From Pseudonocardia kujensis (lineage in GTDB: Bacteria; Actinomycetota; Actinomycetes; Mycobacteriales; Pseudonocardiaceae), in NCBI RefSeq assembly GCF_021283305.1, contig NZ_JAJSOK010000008.1, positions 103,583 to 167,582 of the forward strand: a stretch of DNA of 64,000 nucleotides, read 5' to 3'. Every line of letters begins with the position of its first letter. Positions within the stretch are counted from its first letter, which is position 1. The notes beneath the pieces were generated by a model, which had not been told where the DNA came from, did not search any database, and worked only from the letters and a program-made list of their open reading frames with translations. Below, piece by piece: positions 27,228-40,150 of this stretch. A program made the translations under genes and the position numbers.

Positions 27228-28660
27228 CGACCACTCCTGAGGTGAAGCCAGGGCTCACGCAGGAGGAGACGCTCGCGACGCTCGGCCGGTACGACTTCGG
27301 CTGGTCGGACCCGGACGTCGCCGGCGCGTCCGCCCGTCGCGGCTTGTCCGCCGACGTGGTGGCCGACATCTCCCGCCTGAAGAACGAGCCGCAGTGGATG
27401 CTCGACTTCCGGCTCAAGGCGCTGGACCTGTTCGAGCGCAAGCCGATGCCGCGGTGGGGCTCCGACCTCTCGGGCATCGACTTCGACAACATCAAGTACT
27501 TCGTGCGGTCCACGGAGAAGCAGGCCTCCAGCTGGGAGGACCTGCCCGAGGACATCAAGAACACCTACGACAAGCTGGGCATCCCGGAGGCCGAGAAGGC
27601 CCGCCTGGTCGCCGGTGTCGCCGCGCAGTACGAGTCCGAGGTCGTCTACCACCAGATCCGCGAGGACCTGGAGGAGCAGGGCGTCGTCTTCCTGGACACC
27701 GACACCGGGCTGCGCGAGCACCCGGAGCTGTTCCAGGAGTACTTCGGCTCGGTGATCCCCAGCGGCGACAACAAGTTCTCCGCGCTGAACTCCGCGGTGT
27801 GGTCGGGCGGCTCGTTCATCTACGTGCCGCCGGGCGTGCACGTGGACATCCCGCTGCAGGCCTACTTCCGGATCAACACCGAGAACATGGGCCAGTTCGA
27901 GCGGACGCTGATCATCGCGGACGAGGGCTCGTACGTGCACTACGTCGAGGGCTGCACCGCGCCGATCTACAAGTCGGACTCGCTGCACTCCGCGGTCGTC
28001 GAGATCGTCGTCAAGAAGAACGCCCGGGTCCGGTACACGACCATCCAGAACTGGTCGAACAACGTGTACAACCTGGTCACCAAGCGCGCCAAGGCCGAAG
28101 AGGGCGCCACCATGGAGTGGGTCGACGGCAACCTCGGCTCCAAGGTGACCATGAAGTACCCGGCCGTGATGCTGATGGGCGAGCACGCCAAGGGCGAGGT
28201 CCTGTCCATCGCGTTCGCCGGCGAGGGCCAGCACCAGGACGCGGGCGCGAAGATGACGCACCTGGCGCCCAACACGTCGTCGACGATCATCTCGAAGTCG
28301 GTGGCGCGCGGCGGCGGGCGCACGTCGTACCGCGGCCTGATCCGGGTCAACCCGCGGGCCAAGAACTCGAAGAGCACGGTGAAGTGCGACGCGCTGCTGG
28401 TCGACACGATCAGCCGCAGCGACACCTACCCGTACGTCGACATCCGCACGGACGACGTGCAGATGGGCCACGAGGCCACCGTCTCGAAGGTGTCGGACGA
28501 CCAGCTCTTCTACCTGATGAGCCGCGGCCTCACCGAGGACGAGGCCATGGCGATGGTCGTGCGCGGGTTCGTCGAGCCCATCGCGCGCGAGCTCCCCATG
28601 GAGTACGCCCTCGAGCTGAACCGCCTGATCGAGCTGCAGATGGAGGGTTCCGTCGGATGA
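27224..28660 (+). CDS. sufB: Fe-S cluster scaffold protein SufB
   Basis: The scaffold subunit of the SufBCD complex, where nascent [4Fe-4S] clusters form. It is 478 residues, beginning [19 protein letters not shown]. The family core includes [33 protein letters not shown] and the C-terminal [17 protein letters not shown]. Mycobacterial SufB carries an intein; none is present here. A GAGAGGGAGG ribosome-binding site precedes the ATG. It overlaps sufR and sufD by 4 bases each. Confidence 0.98.
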   Translation: MTTTPEVKPGLTQEETLATLGRYDFGWSDPDVAGASARRGLSADVVADISRLKNEPQWMLDFRLKALDLFERKPMPRWGSDLSGIDFDNIKYFVRSTEKQASSWEDLPEDIKNTYDKLGIPEAEKARLVAGVAAQYESEVVYHQIREDLEEQGVVFLDTDTGLREHPELFQEYFGSVIPSGDNKFSALNSAVWSGGSFIYVPPGVHVDIPLQAYFRINTENMGQFERTLIIADEGSYVHYVEGCTAPIYKSDSLHSAVVEIVVKKNARVRYTTIQNWSNNVYNLVTKRAKAEEGATMEWVDGNLGSKVTMKYPAVMLMGEHAKGEVLSIAFAGEGQHQDAGAKMTHLAPNTSSTIISKSVARGGGRTSYRGLIRVNPRAKNSKSTVKCDALLVDTISRSDTYPYVDIRTDDVQMGHEATVSKVSDDQLFYLMSRGLTEDEAMAMVVRGFVEPIARELPMEYALELNRLIELQMEGSVG

Positions 28661-29865
28661 CGACCCCAGAGGTTGCGGGGCTGGCACCCGAGCTCGCCGG
28701 CGCGAAGGAGGGGCAGGGCGAGAAGCCGGTCCTCTCCGCCGGCGAGCGCTTCACCTCCTACGACGTCGAGGCCTTCGAGGTTCCGGGCGGGCGTGAGGAG
28801 AACTGGCGGTTCACGCCGCTCAAGCGGCTGCGCGGCCTGCACGACGGCAGCGCGGCGCTCGACGGCCGGGCGCCGGTCACGGTGACCGCCGCCGAGGGCG
28901 TGACCGTGGAGACCGTCGGGCGCGACGACGCACGGATCGGTGAGGGCGGCACCCCCGCCGACCGTGTCGCCGCCCAGGCGTGGTCCGCGTTCACCGAGGC
29001 CACCGTCGTCACCTTCGACGGGACCCCGGCGCCCCTCACCATCACGATCGAGGGCCCCGGGGCCGGGGCGACGGCCGCGGGTCACCTGCAGCTGCGCACC
29101 ACCCCGTTCGCCGAGGCCACCGTGGTGCTGGAGCACCGCGGGTCCGGCGTGCTGGCGGACAACCTGGAGGTCGTGCTCGCCGACTCCTCGCGGCTGACGG
29201 TCGTCGTCACCGAGGAGTGGGCGGACGACGCGGTGCACGTGACCGCCCAGCATCTGTCCGTCGGCCGGGACGCCACCCTCAAGGTCGTGTCGGTCTCCCT
29301 CGGCGGCGATCTCGTGCGCGTCAGCCCGACGGTGACCTACCGCGCCCCGGGCGGCGACGTCGAGCTGGTCGGGCTGGGCTACGCCGACGCCGGGCAGCAC
29401 CTCGAGCAGCGCCTGCTGGTCGACCACGCGGTGCCGCACTGCAAGTCGAACGTGCTCTACAAGAACGCCCTGCAGGGGCGCGCGGGCACCACGGACGCCC
29501 ACACCGTGTGGATCGGCGACGTGCTGATCCAGGCCGCGGCGGAGAACACCGAGACCTTCGAGTTCAACCGCAACCTGGTGCTCACCGAGCACGCCCGCGC
29601 GGACTCGGTGCCGAACCTCGAGATCGAGACCGGCGAGATCGTGTCGGCGGGCCACGCCAGCGCGACCGGCCGGTTCGACGACGAGCAGCTGTTCTACCTG
29701 CAGAGCCGCGGCATCCCCCAGGACCAGGCCCGGCGCCTGGTCGTCCGCGCGTTCTTCGGCGAGATCCTGCAGCGCATCCCGACCCACGGCCCAGGCGGCC
29801 TCCCGGACCTGCGTGAGCGGCTCGAGGCGGCCATCGAGGCCGAGCTCGCCGTCACCGGCGTCTAG
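28657..29865 (+). CDS. sufD: Fe-S cluster assembly protein SufD
   Basis: The partner of SufB in the SufBC2D complex, a right-handed beta-helix protein of 402 residues. [15 protein letters not shown] (N-terminal), [22 protein letters not shown] and [17 protein letters not shown] are family blocks. The ATG overlaps the sufB stop (ATGA). SufD is needed for iron acquisition by the complex. The next gene, sufC, begins 30 bases after its stop. Confidence 0.97.
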   Translation: MTTPEVAGLAPELAGAKEGQGEKPVLSAGERFTSYDVEAFEVPGGREENWRFTPLKRLRGLHDGSAALDGRAPVTVTAAEGVTVETVGRDDARIGEGGTPADRVAAQAWSAFTEATVVTFDGTPAPLTITIEGPGAGATAAGHLQLRTTPFAEATVVLEHRGSGVLADNLEVVLADSSRLTVVVTEEWADDAVHVTAQHLSVGRDATLKVVSVSLGGDLVRVSPTVTYRAPGGDVELVGLGYADAGQHLEQRLLVDHAVPHCKSNVLYKNALQGRAGTTDAHTVWIGDVLIQAAAENTETFEFNRNLVLTEHARADSVPNLEIETGEIVSAGHASATGRFDDEQLFYLQSRGIPQDQARRLVVRAFFGEILQRIPTHGPGGLPDLRERLEAAIEAELAVTGV

Positions 29866-29895
29866 CCCTTCCCACCACAGGAGTTCCGAACAGCG

Positions 29896-31945
<2,050 letters not shown>

Positions 31946-31946
<1 letters not shown>

Positions 31947-32386
31947 TGAAGTTGGAGCAGATGTACCAGGAGATCATCCTGGACCACTACCGGCAGCCGC
32001 ACGGCGCCGGCCTGCGCGAGCCGTACGACGCGGAGACCCACCACGTCAACCCGACCTGCGGCGACGAGGTGACCCTGCGGGTCAAGCTCGACGGCCAGAG
32101 CGTGCAGGACGTCTCCTACGAGTCGCTCGGCTGCTCGATCAGCCAGGCGTCGACGTCGGTGCTCACCGACCTGGTGGTCGGCAAGAGCGTCGAGGAGGCG
32201 TTCCGGATCCTGGAGTCCTTCCAGGAGATGGCCCAGAGCCGCGGCAAGGTGCCCGGGGACGAGGAGATCATCGGCGACGGGATCGCGTTCGCCGGCGTCT
32301 CCAGGTACCCGGCGCGCGTCAAGTGTGCTCTGCTGGGCTGGATGGCGTTCAAGGACGCGGTCGCGCGGGTGAAGGAGGAGGCATGA
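31946..32386 (+). CDS. sufU: Zinc-dependent sulfurtransferase SufU
   Basis: A 146-residue IscU-fold protein that accepts persulfide sulfur from SufS in Gram-positive bacteria. The zinc ligands are visible: Cys38 and Asp40 in NPTCGDE, Cys63 in LGCSISQAS, and Cys127 in ARVKCALLGW. The insertion between the second and third ligands marks it as SufU rather than scaffold IscU. It overlaps the DUF59 gene by 4 bases. Confidence 0.97.
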
Positions 32387-32796
32387 GCGACAACACCACC
32401 GGGACGGCCGACGACGAGATCGTCCGGGGCGCCGCCGGGATGCCGGAGCCGCCGGCCGCGCAGGCCGCCGGCGAGGGTCCCTCGCTCGACGACATCGAGG
32501 AGGCCATGCGCGACGTCGTCGACCCCGAGCTGGGGATCAACGTCGTCGACCTGGGCCTCGTCTACGGCCTGAAGGTCGAGGACAACAAGGCGGTCATCGA
32601 CATGACCCTGACGTCGGCGGCCTGCCCGCTGACGGACGTGATCGAGGAGCAGGCCCGCTCGGCCCTCACCGGCCCGAGCAACGGCGGGCTGGTCGAGGAC
32701 ATCACGATCAACTGGGTCTGGATGCCGCCGTGGGGCCCGGAGAAGATCACCGAGGACGGTCGCGAGCAGCTGCGCGCCCTCGGCTTCCGCGTCTGA
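32383..32796 (+). CDS. DUF59/MIP18-family Fe-S assembly factor (SufT-like)
   Basis: A 137-residue protein. After a 33-residue low-complexity leader, the DUF59 domain runs IEEAMRDVVDPELGINVVDLGL to the C-terminus. The conserved reactive cysteine is in TSAACPLTDVI. Members of this family help mature Fe-S proteins. This gene closes the suf operon, as Rv1466 does in M. tuberculosis. A GAAGGAGGAGGC site precedes the ATG. After its stop comes a 41-bp repeat array. Confidence 0.94.
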   Translation: MSDNTTGTADDEIVRGAAGMPEPPAAQAAGEGPSLDDIEEAMRDVVDPELGINVVDLGLVYGLKVEDNKAVIDMTLTSAACPLTDVIEEQARSALTGPSNGGLVEDITINWVWMPPWGPEKITEDGREQLRALGFRV

Positions 32797-32953
32797 GCAA
32801 TCGCAGGAGGGAACCATGATGCGCGGAGACGGCCGTCGATCGCGCATCATGGTTCCCTGACGCGTTCTCACGCGCCGTGGCTTCGCATTATGGTTCCATA
32901 ACGCGCTCGGAAGGGCCGAATTCGCGCGCTATGGTTCCCTGACGCGTTCTCAG
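32797..32953. repeat. Second 41-bp-period palindrome array, interrupted at its right end by an IS
   Basis: Ten-base cores begin at 32808 (AGGGAACCAT), 32849 (ATGGTTCCCT), 32890 (ATGGTTCCAT) and 32931 (ATGGTTCCCT), each exactly 41 bases apart. Flanking arms again contain CGCG, as in CCATAACGCG. The array starts 11 bases after the DUF59 stop. If the IS and one CTCAG copy are removed, it runs directly to the stop codon of the convergent cyclase gene, the same layout as at 7970. Confidence 0.85.
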
Positions 32954-34546
32954 CTTGATCCTTAACCTTGGGGGGCCGCTCTCGGCTACTTGATGTTGGT
33001 CGTGCGGCGTGTCGTCCGGACATGGATGCGGCCACCACTTGATCCTCTTCGGGTTCCTCTCACAGAGCTCGAAGACGAAAGCGGTGGCCGCGATGGTCAG
33101 TGTGGCGTGTGCCGGGCCGGTGGTGCTTGGCGACACTCCGGCTCGAGGGGACGATCTGGCCCGGTTCCGGCAGGAGTTCTACGACTCGTTGACCGCGCGG
33201 GCGGATGCGCTGTTCGAGCTGTGTGATGCGGTCTTGTGCGCGGATGGTCCGGTCCACTCGCTGGTCGAGCTGACCTTGGTGGCCGAGCACCGTCGCGGGC
33301 ACGGCGCGATGTACGACGCACTGGCCTGTGGCCGGATCGAGCCGCAGCGGCTCCGCCGGGTACTGGCCGGTCTCCCGCTGCCCAGAGGGGTCGATGGGCG
33401 GATCGTGCTCGCCGTGGATGTCAGCCCGTGGCTGCGCTCGGACGCCCCGACCAGCGCAGATCGGCTGTTCTGCCACGTCTACGGCCGAGGAAAAGGCAAC
33501 GCGCAGATGATCCCGGGCTGGCCGTACTCGTTCGTCGCCGCCCTGGAACCGGGCCGTAGCTCGTGGACCGCGATGCTCGATGTCGTTCGGATCGGGCCCG
33601 GACAGGACGCCACCGCGGTCACCGCCGCCCAGCTGCGCGAGGTCGTCACCCGGCTGCGGAACGCGGACCAGTGGCGGGCCGGGGACCTGCCGATCCTGAT
33701 CGTCGCCGATGCCGGCTACGACATCACCCGCCTCGCCCACGTGCTCGCCGCCCTACCGATAGAGCTACTCGGGCGGCTGCGCTCGGACCGGGTCCTGCGC
33801 GGCCCCCGCACCCTGCGCACCGCCCGAGCGATCGGCCGCCCGCCGCGCCACGGTCCGGACTTCGCTCTGTCCGCACCGGGCACCTGGTGGGCACCAGCCC
33901 AGACCACCGTCACCGACACAACCCGCTACGGCCGGGCGGTCGCCACCGCCTGGGACGGGCTCTACCCGCGCCTGACCCACCGCGGCGTCTGGGCCGACCA
34001 CCCGGGTGAGCTCCCGATCATCGCCGGCACCCTGCTCCGCCTGCAGGTCGAACGGCTGCCCGGCGATCACGACCCGAAACCGGTCTGGTTGTGGTCCTCG
34101 GTCACCGGCGCGAGTGCCGAGGATGTGGACCGGTGGTGGCGGGCGTTCCTGCGCCGGTTCGATCTTGAACACACCTTCCGGCTGTTCAAACAGACCCTCG
34201 GCTGGACCGTCCCGAAGGTCCGTACCCCGGCCGCGGCGGACCGCTGGACCTGGCTGATCATCACCGCGCACACCCAACTGCGCCTGGCCCGACCCCTCGC
34301 CGCGGACCTGCGCCGTCCTTGGGAGAAGCCCGCCCGCCCGGGCCGGCTCACCCCAGCGCGGGTCCGACGCGGGTTTCGCCACCTCCGCGCGAACACGACC
34401 CGACCCGCCGCGGCACCGAAACCTGGCCGACCCGGCCCCGGCCGTCCACCCGGATCCCGCAACCGCAACCCCGCCACCCGCCACGACGTGGGCAAACACG
34501 CCACCAGCACAACAACACCCCGCACTGACCGAGGTTAAAGATCAAG
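32954..34546 (+). mobile_element. Insertion sequence, 1593 bp, flanked by CTCAG target duplications
   Basis: The terminal inverted repeats match at 16 of 18 bases: left end CTTGATCCTTAACCTTGG at 32954, right end (reverse complement) CTTGATCTTTAACCTCGG ending at 34546. CTCAG occurs immediately outside both ends (32949-32953 and 34547-34551), a 5-bp target-site duplication. One intact transposase gene fills the element. Clean ends and duplication indicate a recent, probably functional insertion. The right duplication contains the stop codon of the neighbouring cyclase gene. Confidence 0.9.
33093..34538 (+). CDS. DDE-type transposase of the IS element
   Basis: About 481 residues from the ATG at MVSVACAGPV; the frame is open upstream to 33009, so a longer form cannot be excluded. 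Candidate DDE residues are Asp in IVLAVDVSPW, Asp in LIVADAGYD and Glu in FDLEHTFRLFKQTLGW, spaced as in RNase-H-fold transposases. The C-terminus is Arg/Pro-rich and basic, probably binding DNA. It resembles an actinobacterial transposase group that I recall being annotated as an NF041680-type family; the IS family name is not certain. No frameshift is present. Confidence 0.88.
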   Translation: MVSVACAGPVVLGDTPARGDDLARFRQEFYDSLTARADALFELCDAVLCADGPVHSLVELTLVAEHRRGHGAMYDALACGRIEPQRLRRVLAGLPLPRGVDGRIVLAVDVSPWLRSDAPTSADRLFCHVYGRGKGNAQMIPGWPYSFVAALEPGRSSWTAMLDVVRIGPGQDATAVTAAQLREVVTRLRNADQWRAGDLPILIVADAGYDITRLAHVLAALPIELLGRLRSDRVLRGPRTLRTARAIGRPPRHGPDFALSAPGTWWAPAQTTVTDTTRYGRAVATAWDGLYPRLTHRGVWADHPGELPIIAGTLLRLQVERLPGDHDPKPVWLWSSVTGASAEDVDRWWRAFLRRFDLEHTFRLFKQTLGWTVPKVRTPAAADRWTWLIITAHTQLRLARPLAADLRRPWEKPARPGRLTPARVRRGFRHLRANTTRPAAAPKPGRPGPGRPPGSRNRNPATRHDVGKHATSTTTPRTDRG

Positions 34547-34547
34547 C

Positions 34548-35627
34548 TCAGGTGCCGTGGGTGCGCTCGCGGAGCAGGTAGGGCTGCAGGTGGCGGTAGC
34601 CCCGGACCTGCAGGGGCTTGAGCCGGCGGGTGCCGAAGCGCTCGTCGCCCTCGATGCCGTGCGCGACCGCGCGGTCGACCAGGACGGTGTCCGGACGGGC
34701 GTGCGTGGTGAGCCGGGCGGCGATGTTGACCGGCTCGCCGTAGACGTCGCCGAAGCGCAGCAGCACGTCGCCGGCGGCCAACCCGATCCGCAGCGGGGGG
34801 AGCGAGGGCTCCTGCCGCACCCGCTCGCGCAGCCGCAGGGCCAGCCACGCGGCCTCGGCCGGCTCGTCGGTCACGAAGAGCACCTCGTCGCCGACGGTCT
34901 TGACCAGCCGCCCGCCGCACTCGGTGATCACCTCCGTGGTGCCGGCCTCGAAGTGCTCGATCATCTCGGACAGCTCGGCGGGGGAGCGCCGCCGCGTGGT
35001 GCGGGTGAAACCGACCATGTCCGCGAACCCGACCGTGAGGGCGCGGGTCTCGGCCGACTCCGGGTCGTCGAGCGGGCCGACCACGAACCGGGACACGGCG
35101 GCCGCCATGTGCCGCCGCCAGATGTAGGCCTGCACCCGTTCGAGCGTCGGCAGCAGGTCGGCCGCGAAGTGCAGCGCGGCCTCGGGCTCCATCTCCCCGG
35201 ACGCCGCCCCGACGGTCGGCGCGGCGCGGTCGGCGACCATGCGGGCCAACATGCCGACCTGCCAGTCGGCGAGCCGGGACACCGACTGCGCGATCGCGCG
35301 CAGGACCGTCTCGCGCACGTCCGTGGGCAGCGACCGGGCGACGGGATCGGTGGCGAGCAGCCCCGCGGCGTCGACGTCCCCGTCGGTGAAGTAGACCAGC
35401 TCGTCGGGCACCTCGGGGAAGCCGAGCGACCGCCACAGCCGCAGGCCCTCCTCCTCGGGGACCCCGGCCCGCTCCAGCACCTCGGCGCGGGTGTAGCGCC
35501 GCGGCCCGCCGAGGATCATCTCCTCCAGCGCCCCGACCAGCGGCGCGGACTCGGCCAGCCGGCGCCTCTCGCCCCGGGCGGCGGCGTCGAGGAACGACCC
35601 GAGGTCCTCCAGCCAGCCCTCGCTCAC
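34548..35627 (-). CDS. Class III adenylate cyclase with N-terminal regulatory domain
   Basis: A 359-residue soluble cyclase that makes cAMP from ATP. Residues about 1-180 form an alpha-helical regulatory domain like that of the pH-sensing mycobacterial cyclase Rv1264. The catalytic domain (about 190-345) keeps all six canonical residues: metal Asp203 (FADMVGFT) and Asp247 (TVGDEV), substrate Lys243, Asp294 (GDVYGEPVN), and transition-state Asn301 and Arg305. It should therefore be active as a homodimer. Start is GTG, 7 bases after the universal stress protein gene. Its stop codon lies in the IS target duplication. Confidence 0.92.
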   Translation of the reverse strand: MSEGWLEDLGSFLDAAARGERRRLAESAPLVGALEEMILGGPRRYTRAEVLERAGVPEEEGLRLWRSLGFPEVPDELVYFTDGDVDAAGLLATDPVARSLPTDVRETVLRAIAQSVSRLADWQVGMLARMVADRAAPTVGAASGEMEPEAALHFAADLLPTLERVQAYIWRRHMAAAVSRFVVGPLDDPESAETRALTVGFADMVGFTRTTRRRSPAELSEMIEHFEAGTTEVITECGGRLVKTVGDEVLFVTDEPAEAAWLALRLRERVRQEPSLPPLRIGLAAGDVLLRFGDVYGEPVNIAARLTTHARPDTVLVDRAVAHGIEGDERFGTRRLKPLQVRGYRHLQPYLLRERTHGT

Positions 35628-35634
35628 GGGCTGC

Positions 35635-36084
35635 TCAGGTGGTGTGCACGATCAGGACGTCGACGCCGGAGCGGCGGGCGACGTCCGACGGGACCGAGCC
35701 GAGGATGCGCCCGCTGAGGGTGTTGAGGCCCTTGTTGCCCACCACGAGCAGGTCGGCGTTGCGCTCCTGGACCGCCTTGCGCAGCACGTCGGCCGGGGCG
35801 CCGTCCTCCGCGACCTTGCTGATCTTGGTCGCGCCGATCGCGGCGGCCTTGTCCTCGGCGGTGCGCAGCACCTCTTCCGCGGGCGTCCAGCCGCGGACCT
35901 GGTAGGCCTCCGCGCCGAGGGCGTCCTCGGCCTCGAGGGTCTCGTCACGCGAGGCCGGCGTGTAGGCCGAGACCAGCACGAGCTCGGCGTCGGAGTCGCG
36001 GGCGACGGCCGCTGCGCGCTCCACGGCGACGTACGAGGTCGCCGATCCGTCCGTGCCGACGACGACGGTGGTGTAGGCGGACAT
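35635..36084 (-). CDS. Universal stress protein (UspA family)
   Basis: A 149-residue single Usp domain starting TTVVVGTDGSATSYVAVERA. The C-terminal nucleotide-binding motif GNKGLNTLSGRILGSVPSDV fits G-2x-G-9x-G(S/T), so it is an ATP-binding type. It is 7 bases upstream of the adenylate cyclase gene in the same operon. Some mycobacterial Usps bind cAMP, so a functional pairing is plausible but only inferred. Confidence 0.93.
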   Translation of the reverse strand: MSAYTTVVVGTDGSATSYVAVERAAAVARDSDAELVLVSAYTPASRDETLEAEDALGAEAYQVRGWTPAEEVLRTAEDKAAAIGATKISKVAEDGAPADVLRKAVQERNADLLVVGNKGLNTLSGRILGSVPSDVARRSGVDVLIVHTT

Positions 36085-36166
36085 GTGCCCTCCGGGGGAT
36101 CGGTCACGCGATGGTCCCGGCAGATTACCGACCGGTAGTTCGCTGACCTGCCCCGACTCGCGAGCG

Positions 36167-37375
36167 TCACCCGGTGGTGGCGGGGCGGGCCCGGGGCAGC
36201 AGCGCGGGACCCACGAGCCGGGCGCGCAGCGACCAGTCCGCGCGGGCCCACAGCGCGCGCATGGCGGCCGCCGTGCCGGGCAGGTCGGCGCGGCCGGTCA
36301 GGTAGGCCCAGCGGTGGTGCGCGGGCAGCCCGAGGAACGCCTCGAAGAAGGCCGGCACCCGCGCGGGCGGCATCCGCAGCAGCGCCTCCAGGCCGCGGTG
36401 CCGCAGCACGTGCACGGCGCGGGCCTGGGCCGGCCACACGACCGACCGGGCCGCACGGCGGGGTGCGGGCCCGGCCAGCGCCTCCGCCAGCCGCGGTGCC
36501 AGCCGCAGCGCGGTCGCCACCGAGAAGCCGGTGGCGGGATGGACGAGGGCGCCCGCGGCGCCGAAGGCGGGCCCCGGCGCGAGCGTCGCACCGACGGGGC
36601 CCTCCACGGGGAACCGGACGCGTTCCTCCTCGGCCCCGGCGGGCGGGTGCACACCGTGGCGGGCCAGGCGGGCGTGCAGCCGCGCGCGCAGCTCGGGCAG
36701 CGGCAGGCCGGGGCGGCGGGCCAGGGAGGTCTCCTCGAGCAGCACCCGGCCGCCGCCGAGCGGGACCGCGTAGAGGAAGGTCGGCCAGGCCCCGCCCGGC
36801 CGGCCGTGCTCCTGCCGCCAGTCCATGAACAGCGCCTCGCCCGACGCGACGAGCGGAGCGGCCACGGTCTCCTCGACGACCAGCCCGTACGCCGTCTGCT
36901 CCGCGGGGGCCCGGCGCGCCCGGGCGGGCCGGTGCCCGGTGGCGTCGACGACGAGCCGCGCCGGCAGGCGCCCGGCGGCCAGCCGGGCGTACCCCGGCTC
37001 GCTGCCCACCACCTTCGCGCGGTGGACGGCGACGCCGGCCAGCCCCGCGTCGAGGTGGGCGCGCAGTGCGGGGGTGTCGAGGACCGTGTACTCCCAGCCG
37101 AGCCGGTGCTCGGTCAGCGCGACGGCCCGGCCCTGCGCCCGCGCGGCGACCACGCCCGCCGGCAGGTCCACCGGCAGCTCGTCCGCCCAGGCGGCGTAGG
37201 TCGCGCGCCAGGGGCGGTCCGGGGCTGGGTCGGCCAACGCGGTCCGCAGGCCGATCCGTGCGCAGGCGGCGGCGAGGGCGCGCCCGGCGGGGCCGCCCCC
37301 GGCCACCAGTACGTCCACCGCGCCGCCACCGCGGCCGGGCGTGGGCGGTGCCGCCGGCGCGGCGGGCTCCCGCAC
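36167..37375 (-). CDS. Lycopene cyclase (CrtY/CrtL type)
   Basis: A 402-residue flavoprotein cyclase that converts the linear ends of lycopene to rings. The N-terminal dinucleotide fold is DVLVAGGGPAGRALAAACA, followed by WRATYAAWADELP, typical of lycopene beta-cyclases. Further blocks are VVDATGHRPA, FMDWRQEHG (substrate region), FLYAVPLGGGRVLLEETSLARRP and PATGFSVATALRLAP. The GTG start is 2 bases after the SDR stop, with a GGGAGGAACGG site. No other crt genes are within the window, so the carotenoid cluster is elsewhere. Confidence 0.9.
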   Translation of the reverse strand: MREPAAPAAPPTPGRGGGAVDVLVAGGGPAGRALAAACARIGLRTALADPAPDRPWRATYAAWADELPVDLPAGVVAARAQGRAVALTEHRLGWEYTVLDTPALRAHLDAGLAGVAVHRAKVVGSEPGYARLAAGRLPARLVVDATGHRPARARRAPAEQTAYGLVVEETVAAPLVASGEALFMDWRQEHGRPGGAWPTFLYAVPLGGGRVLLEETSLARRPGLPLPELRARLHARLARHGVHPPAGAEEERVRFPVEGPVGATLAPGPAFGAAGALVHPATGFSVATALRLAPRLAEALAGPAPRRAARSVVWPAQARAVHVLRHRGLEALLRMPPARVPAFFEAFLGLPAHHRWAYLTGRADLPGTAAAMRALWARADWSLRARLVGPALLPRARPATTG

Positions 37376-37377
37376 GT

Positions 37378-38154
37378 TCAGCCGTTCCTCCCGGAGGCCA
37401 GGGCGCCGCCGTCGAGCCGCACGGTCTCGCCGGTGATCCAGCCCGAGGCGTCGGACACGAGGAAGGCGACGGCCGCGGCGACGTCCTCCGGGGTGCCGAG
37501 CCGCTTCAGGGGGTAGCCGTTCGCCACGCCCTGCTCGTCGTGCTCGTAGAGCGCCGCCGCGAACCGCGTCTTGACGACGGCGGGGGCCACGGCGTTGACG
37601 CGGATGCCCGGGCCGAGCTGGCCGGCCAGCTCCTCGGTGAGCCGGATGAGCGCGCCCTTCGAGGCTCCGTAGGCGCCGATGACGCCGGTCGCCCGGATCC
37701 CGGCCATCGACGCGACGTTGACGACGGCCCCGCCGTGGTCGCGCATCCACGCCCGGTACGCGAGCTGCACGAACCCGAGCGGGGCGACGACGTTGACGTC
37801 GAAGATCTTCGACACGGCGTCCAGGTCCGCGTCGACCAGCGGACCGTACTGCGGGTTGATGCCGGCGTTGTTGACCAGGATCGCGAGGTTGCCGAAGGTC
37901 TCGACGGTGCGCGCCACGGCCTCCTCGCGGTGCGCCGGGTCGCCCGCGTTGCCGGCCACCGTCAGCACGCGCCCCGGCGCACCGAGCTCCGCCGCCGCCG
38001 ACTCGAGATCGGGTTGCTTGCGGCCCGTGATGGCGACGGACGCACCCCGGGAGAGCAGCTCGGCGGCGACGGCGAGCCCGATCCCGCGGCTCGCGCCCGT
38101 GACGAGCGCGGCCCGACCGGCCAGATCCCCCGTCGCGTCGGTGACTTCGGTCAT
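37378..38154 (-). CDS. Short-chain dehydrogenase/reductase, FabG-like
   Basis: A 258-residue classical SDR. The cofactor loop is VTGASRGIG (about 18-26), followed by NNAGINPQ, the catalytic Ser in ASMAGI, and YGASKGAL with the Tyr-Lys pair. The C-terminus DASGWITGETVRLDGG is typical. TGRKQ at the end of beta-2 suggests NADP. The substrate is unknown. It is co-transcribed with the lycopene cyclase gene (2-base gap) and diverges from the ABC-F gene. Confidence 0.93.
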   Translation of the reverse strand: MTEVTDATGDLAGRAALVTGASRGIGLAVAAELLSRGASVAITGRKQPDLESAAAELGAPGRVLTVAGNAGDPAHREEAVARTVETFGNLAILVNNAGINPQYGPLVDADLDAVSKIFDVNVVAPLGFVQLAYRAWMRDHGGAVVNVASMAGIRATGVIGAYGASKGALIRLTEELAGQLGPGIRVNAVAPAVVKTRFAAALYEHDEQGVANGYPLKRLGTPEDVAAAVAFLVSDASGWITGETVRLDGGALASGRNG

Positions 38155-38193
38155 GACGGTGACCCTACGGGGGAAACGGGGATGCGCGGGCCG

Positions 38194-38199
38194 GTAGCC
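38194..38199 (+). promoter_or_regulatory. -10 box (TAGCCT) of the ABC-F leader transcript
   Basis: TAGCCT ends 7 bases before a GTG that opens a five-codon ORF, so the transcript probably begins at or next to that codon. Confidence 0.5.
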
Positions 38200-38206
38200 T
38201 GGAGGC

Positions 38207-38224
38207 GTGATCCTGATCGAGTAG
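38207..38224 (+). CDS. Leaderless five-codon upstream ORF (V/M-I-L-I-E) before the ABC-F gene
   Basis: GTG ATC CTG ATC GAG TAG lies directly downstream of a TAGCCT box and 69 bases before the ABC-F start. ABC-F resistance genes are often controlled by short leader peptides whose translation responds to ribosome-targeting drugs. The spacing fits such a role. No clear mutually exclusive hairpins could be drawn by eye. Confidence 0.45.
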   Translation: MILIE

Positions 38225-38293
38225 GCGCCGCGCCCCGGTACCCGTGTGCCCCCAGGCCGCCCTCCTCGTTCCGACCCCTCCCGGAGTCCCTTC

Positions 38294-39916
<1,623 letters not shown>

Positions 39917-40057
39917 GCCACGCGCCCGTGACGGCGAGGTGACCTCCCGGTGACACCGGGACCGAATGCGATCACCCGTCCGCGTGATCCGAACGGAGGA
40001 ACCGTTCACCGATCATGCGGGATGTTGCGCTGGCCACATCCCGACAGAAGGATCATC

Positions 40058-40150
40058 ATGGCTCGCACCGACGAGCCGATCGGCGGCTCCGGTCCGCGGA
40101 CGCGGGGTCCGCGGTGGGGCAGAGGAGGTCAACTGTCGTGGCCGACCTGA
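40058..40150 (+). CDS. Possible 30-residue leader ORF overlapping the small HTH gene
   Basis: An ORF starting MARTDEPIGGSGP is preceded by AGAAGGA at good spacing. It ends 13 bases inside the next gene. It is rich in Gly and Arg and resembles no family I know. It may couple translation of the HTH protein or be chance. Confidence 0.3.
   Translation: MARTDEPIGGSGPRTRGPRWGRGGQLSWPT

Noticed and set aside
27224..28660. Intein in SufB as in mycobacteria
   Set aside because: The protein is 478 residues with continuous family sequence and no insertion.
32954..34546. Composite transposon or integrated cassette around the suf operon
   Set aside because: Only one IS copy is visible, with its own target duplication; suf genes match the surrounding gene order and composition.
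36126..36137. Palindrome TACCG-AC-CGGTA upstream of the universal stress protein gene as an operator
   Set aside because: Only 5-bp arms, a common chance occurrence in GC-rich DNA, and no cognate regulator nearby.
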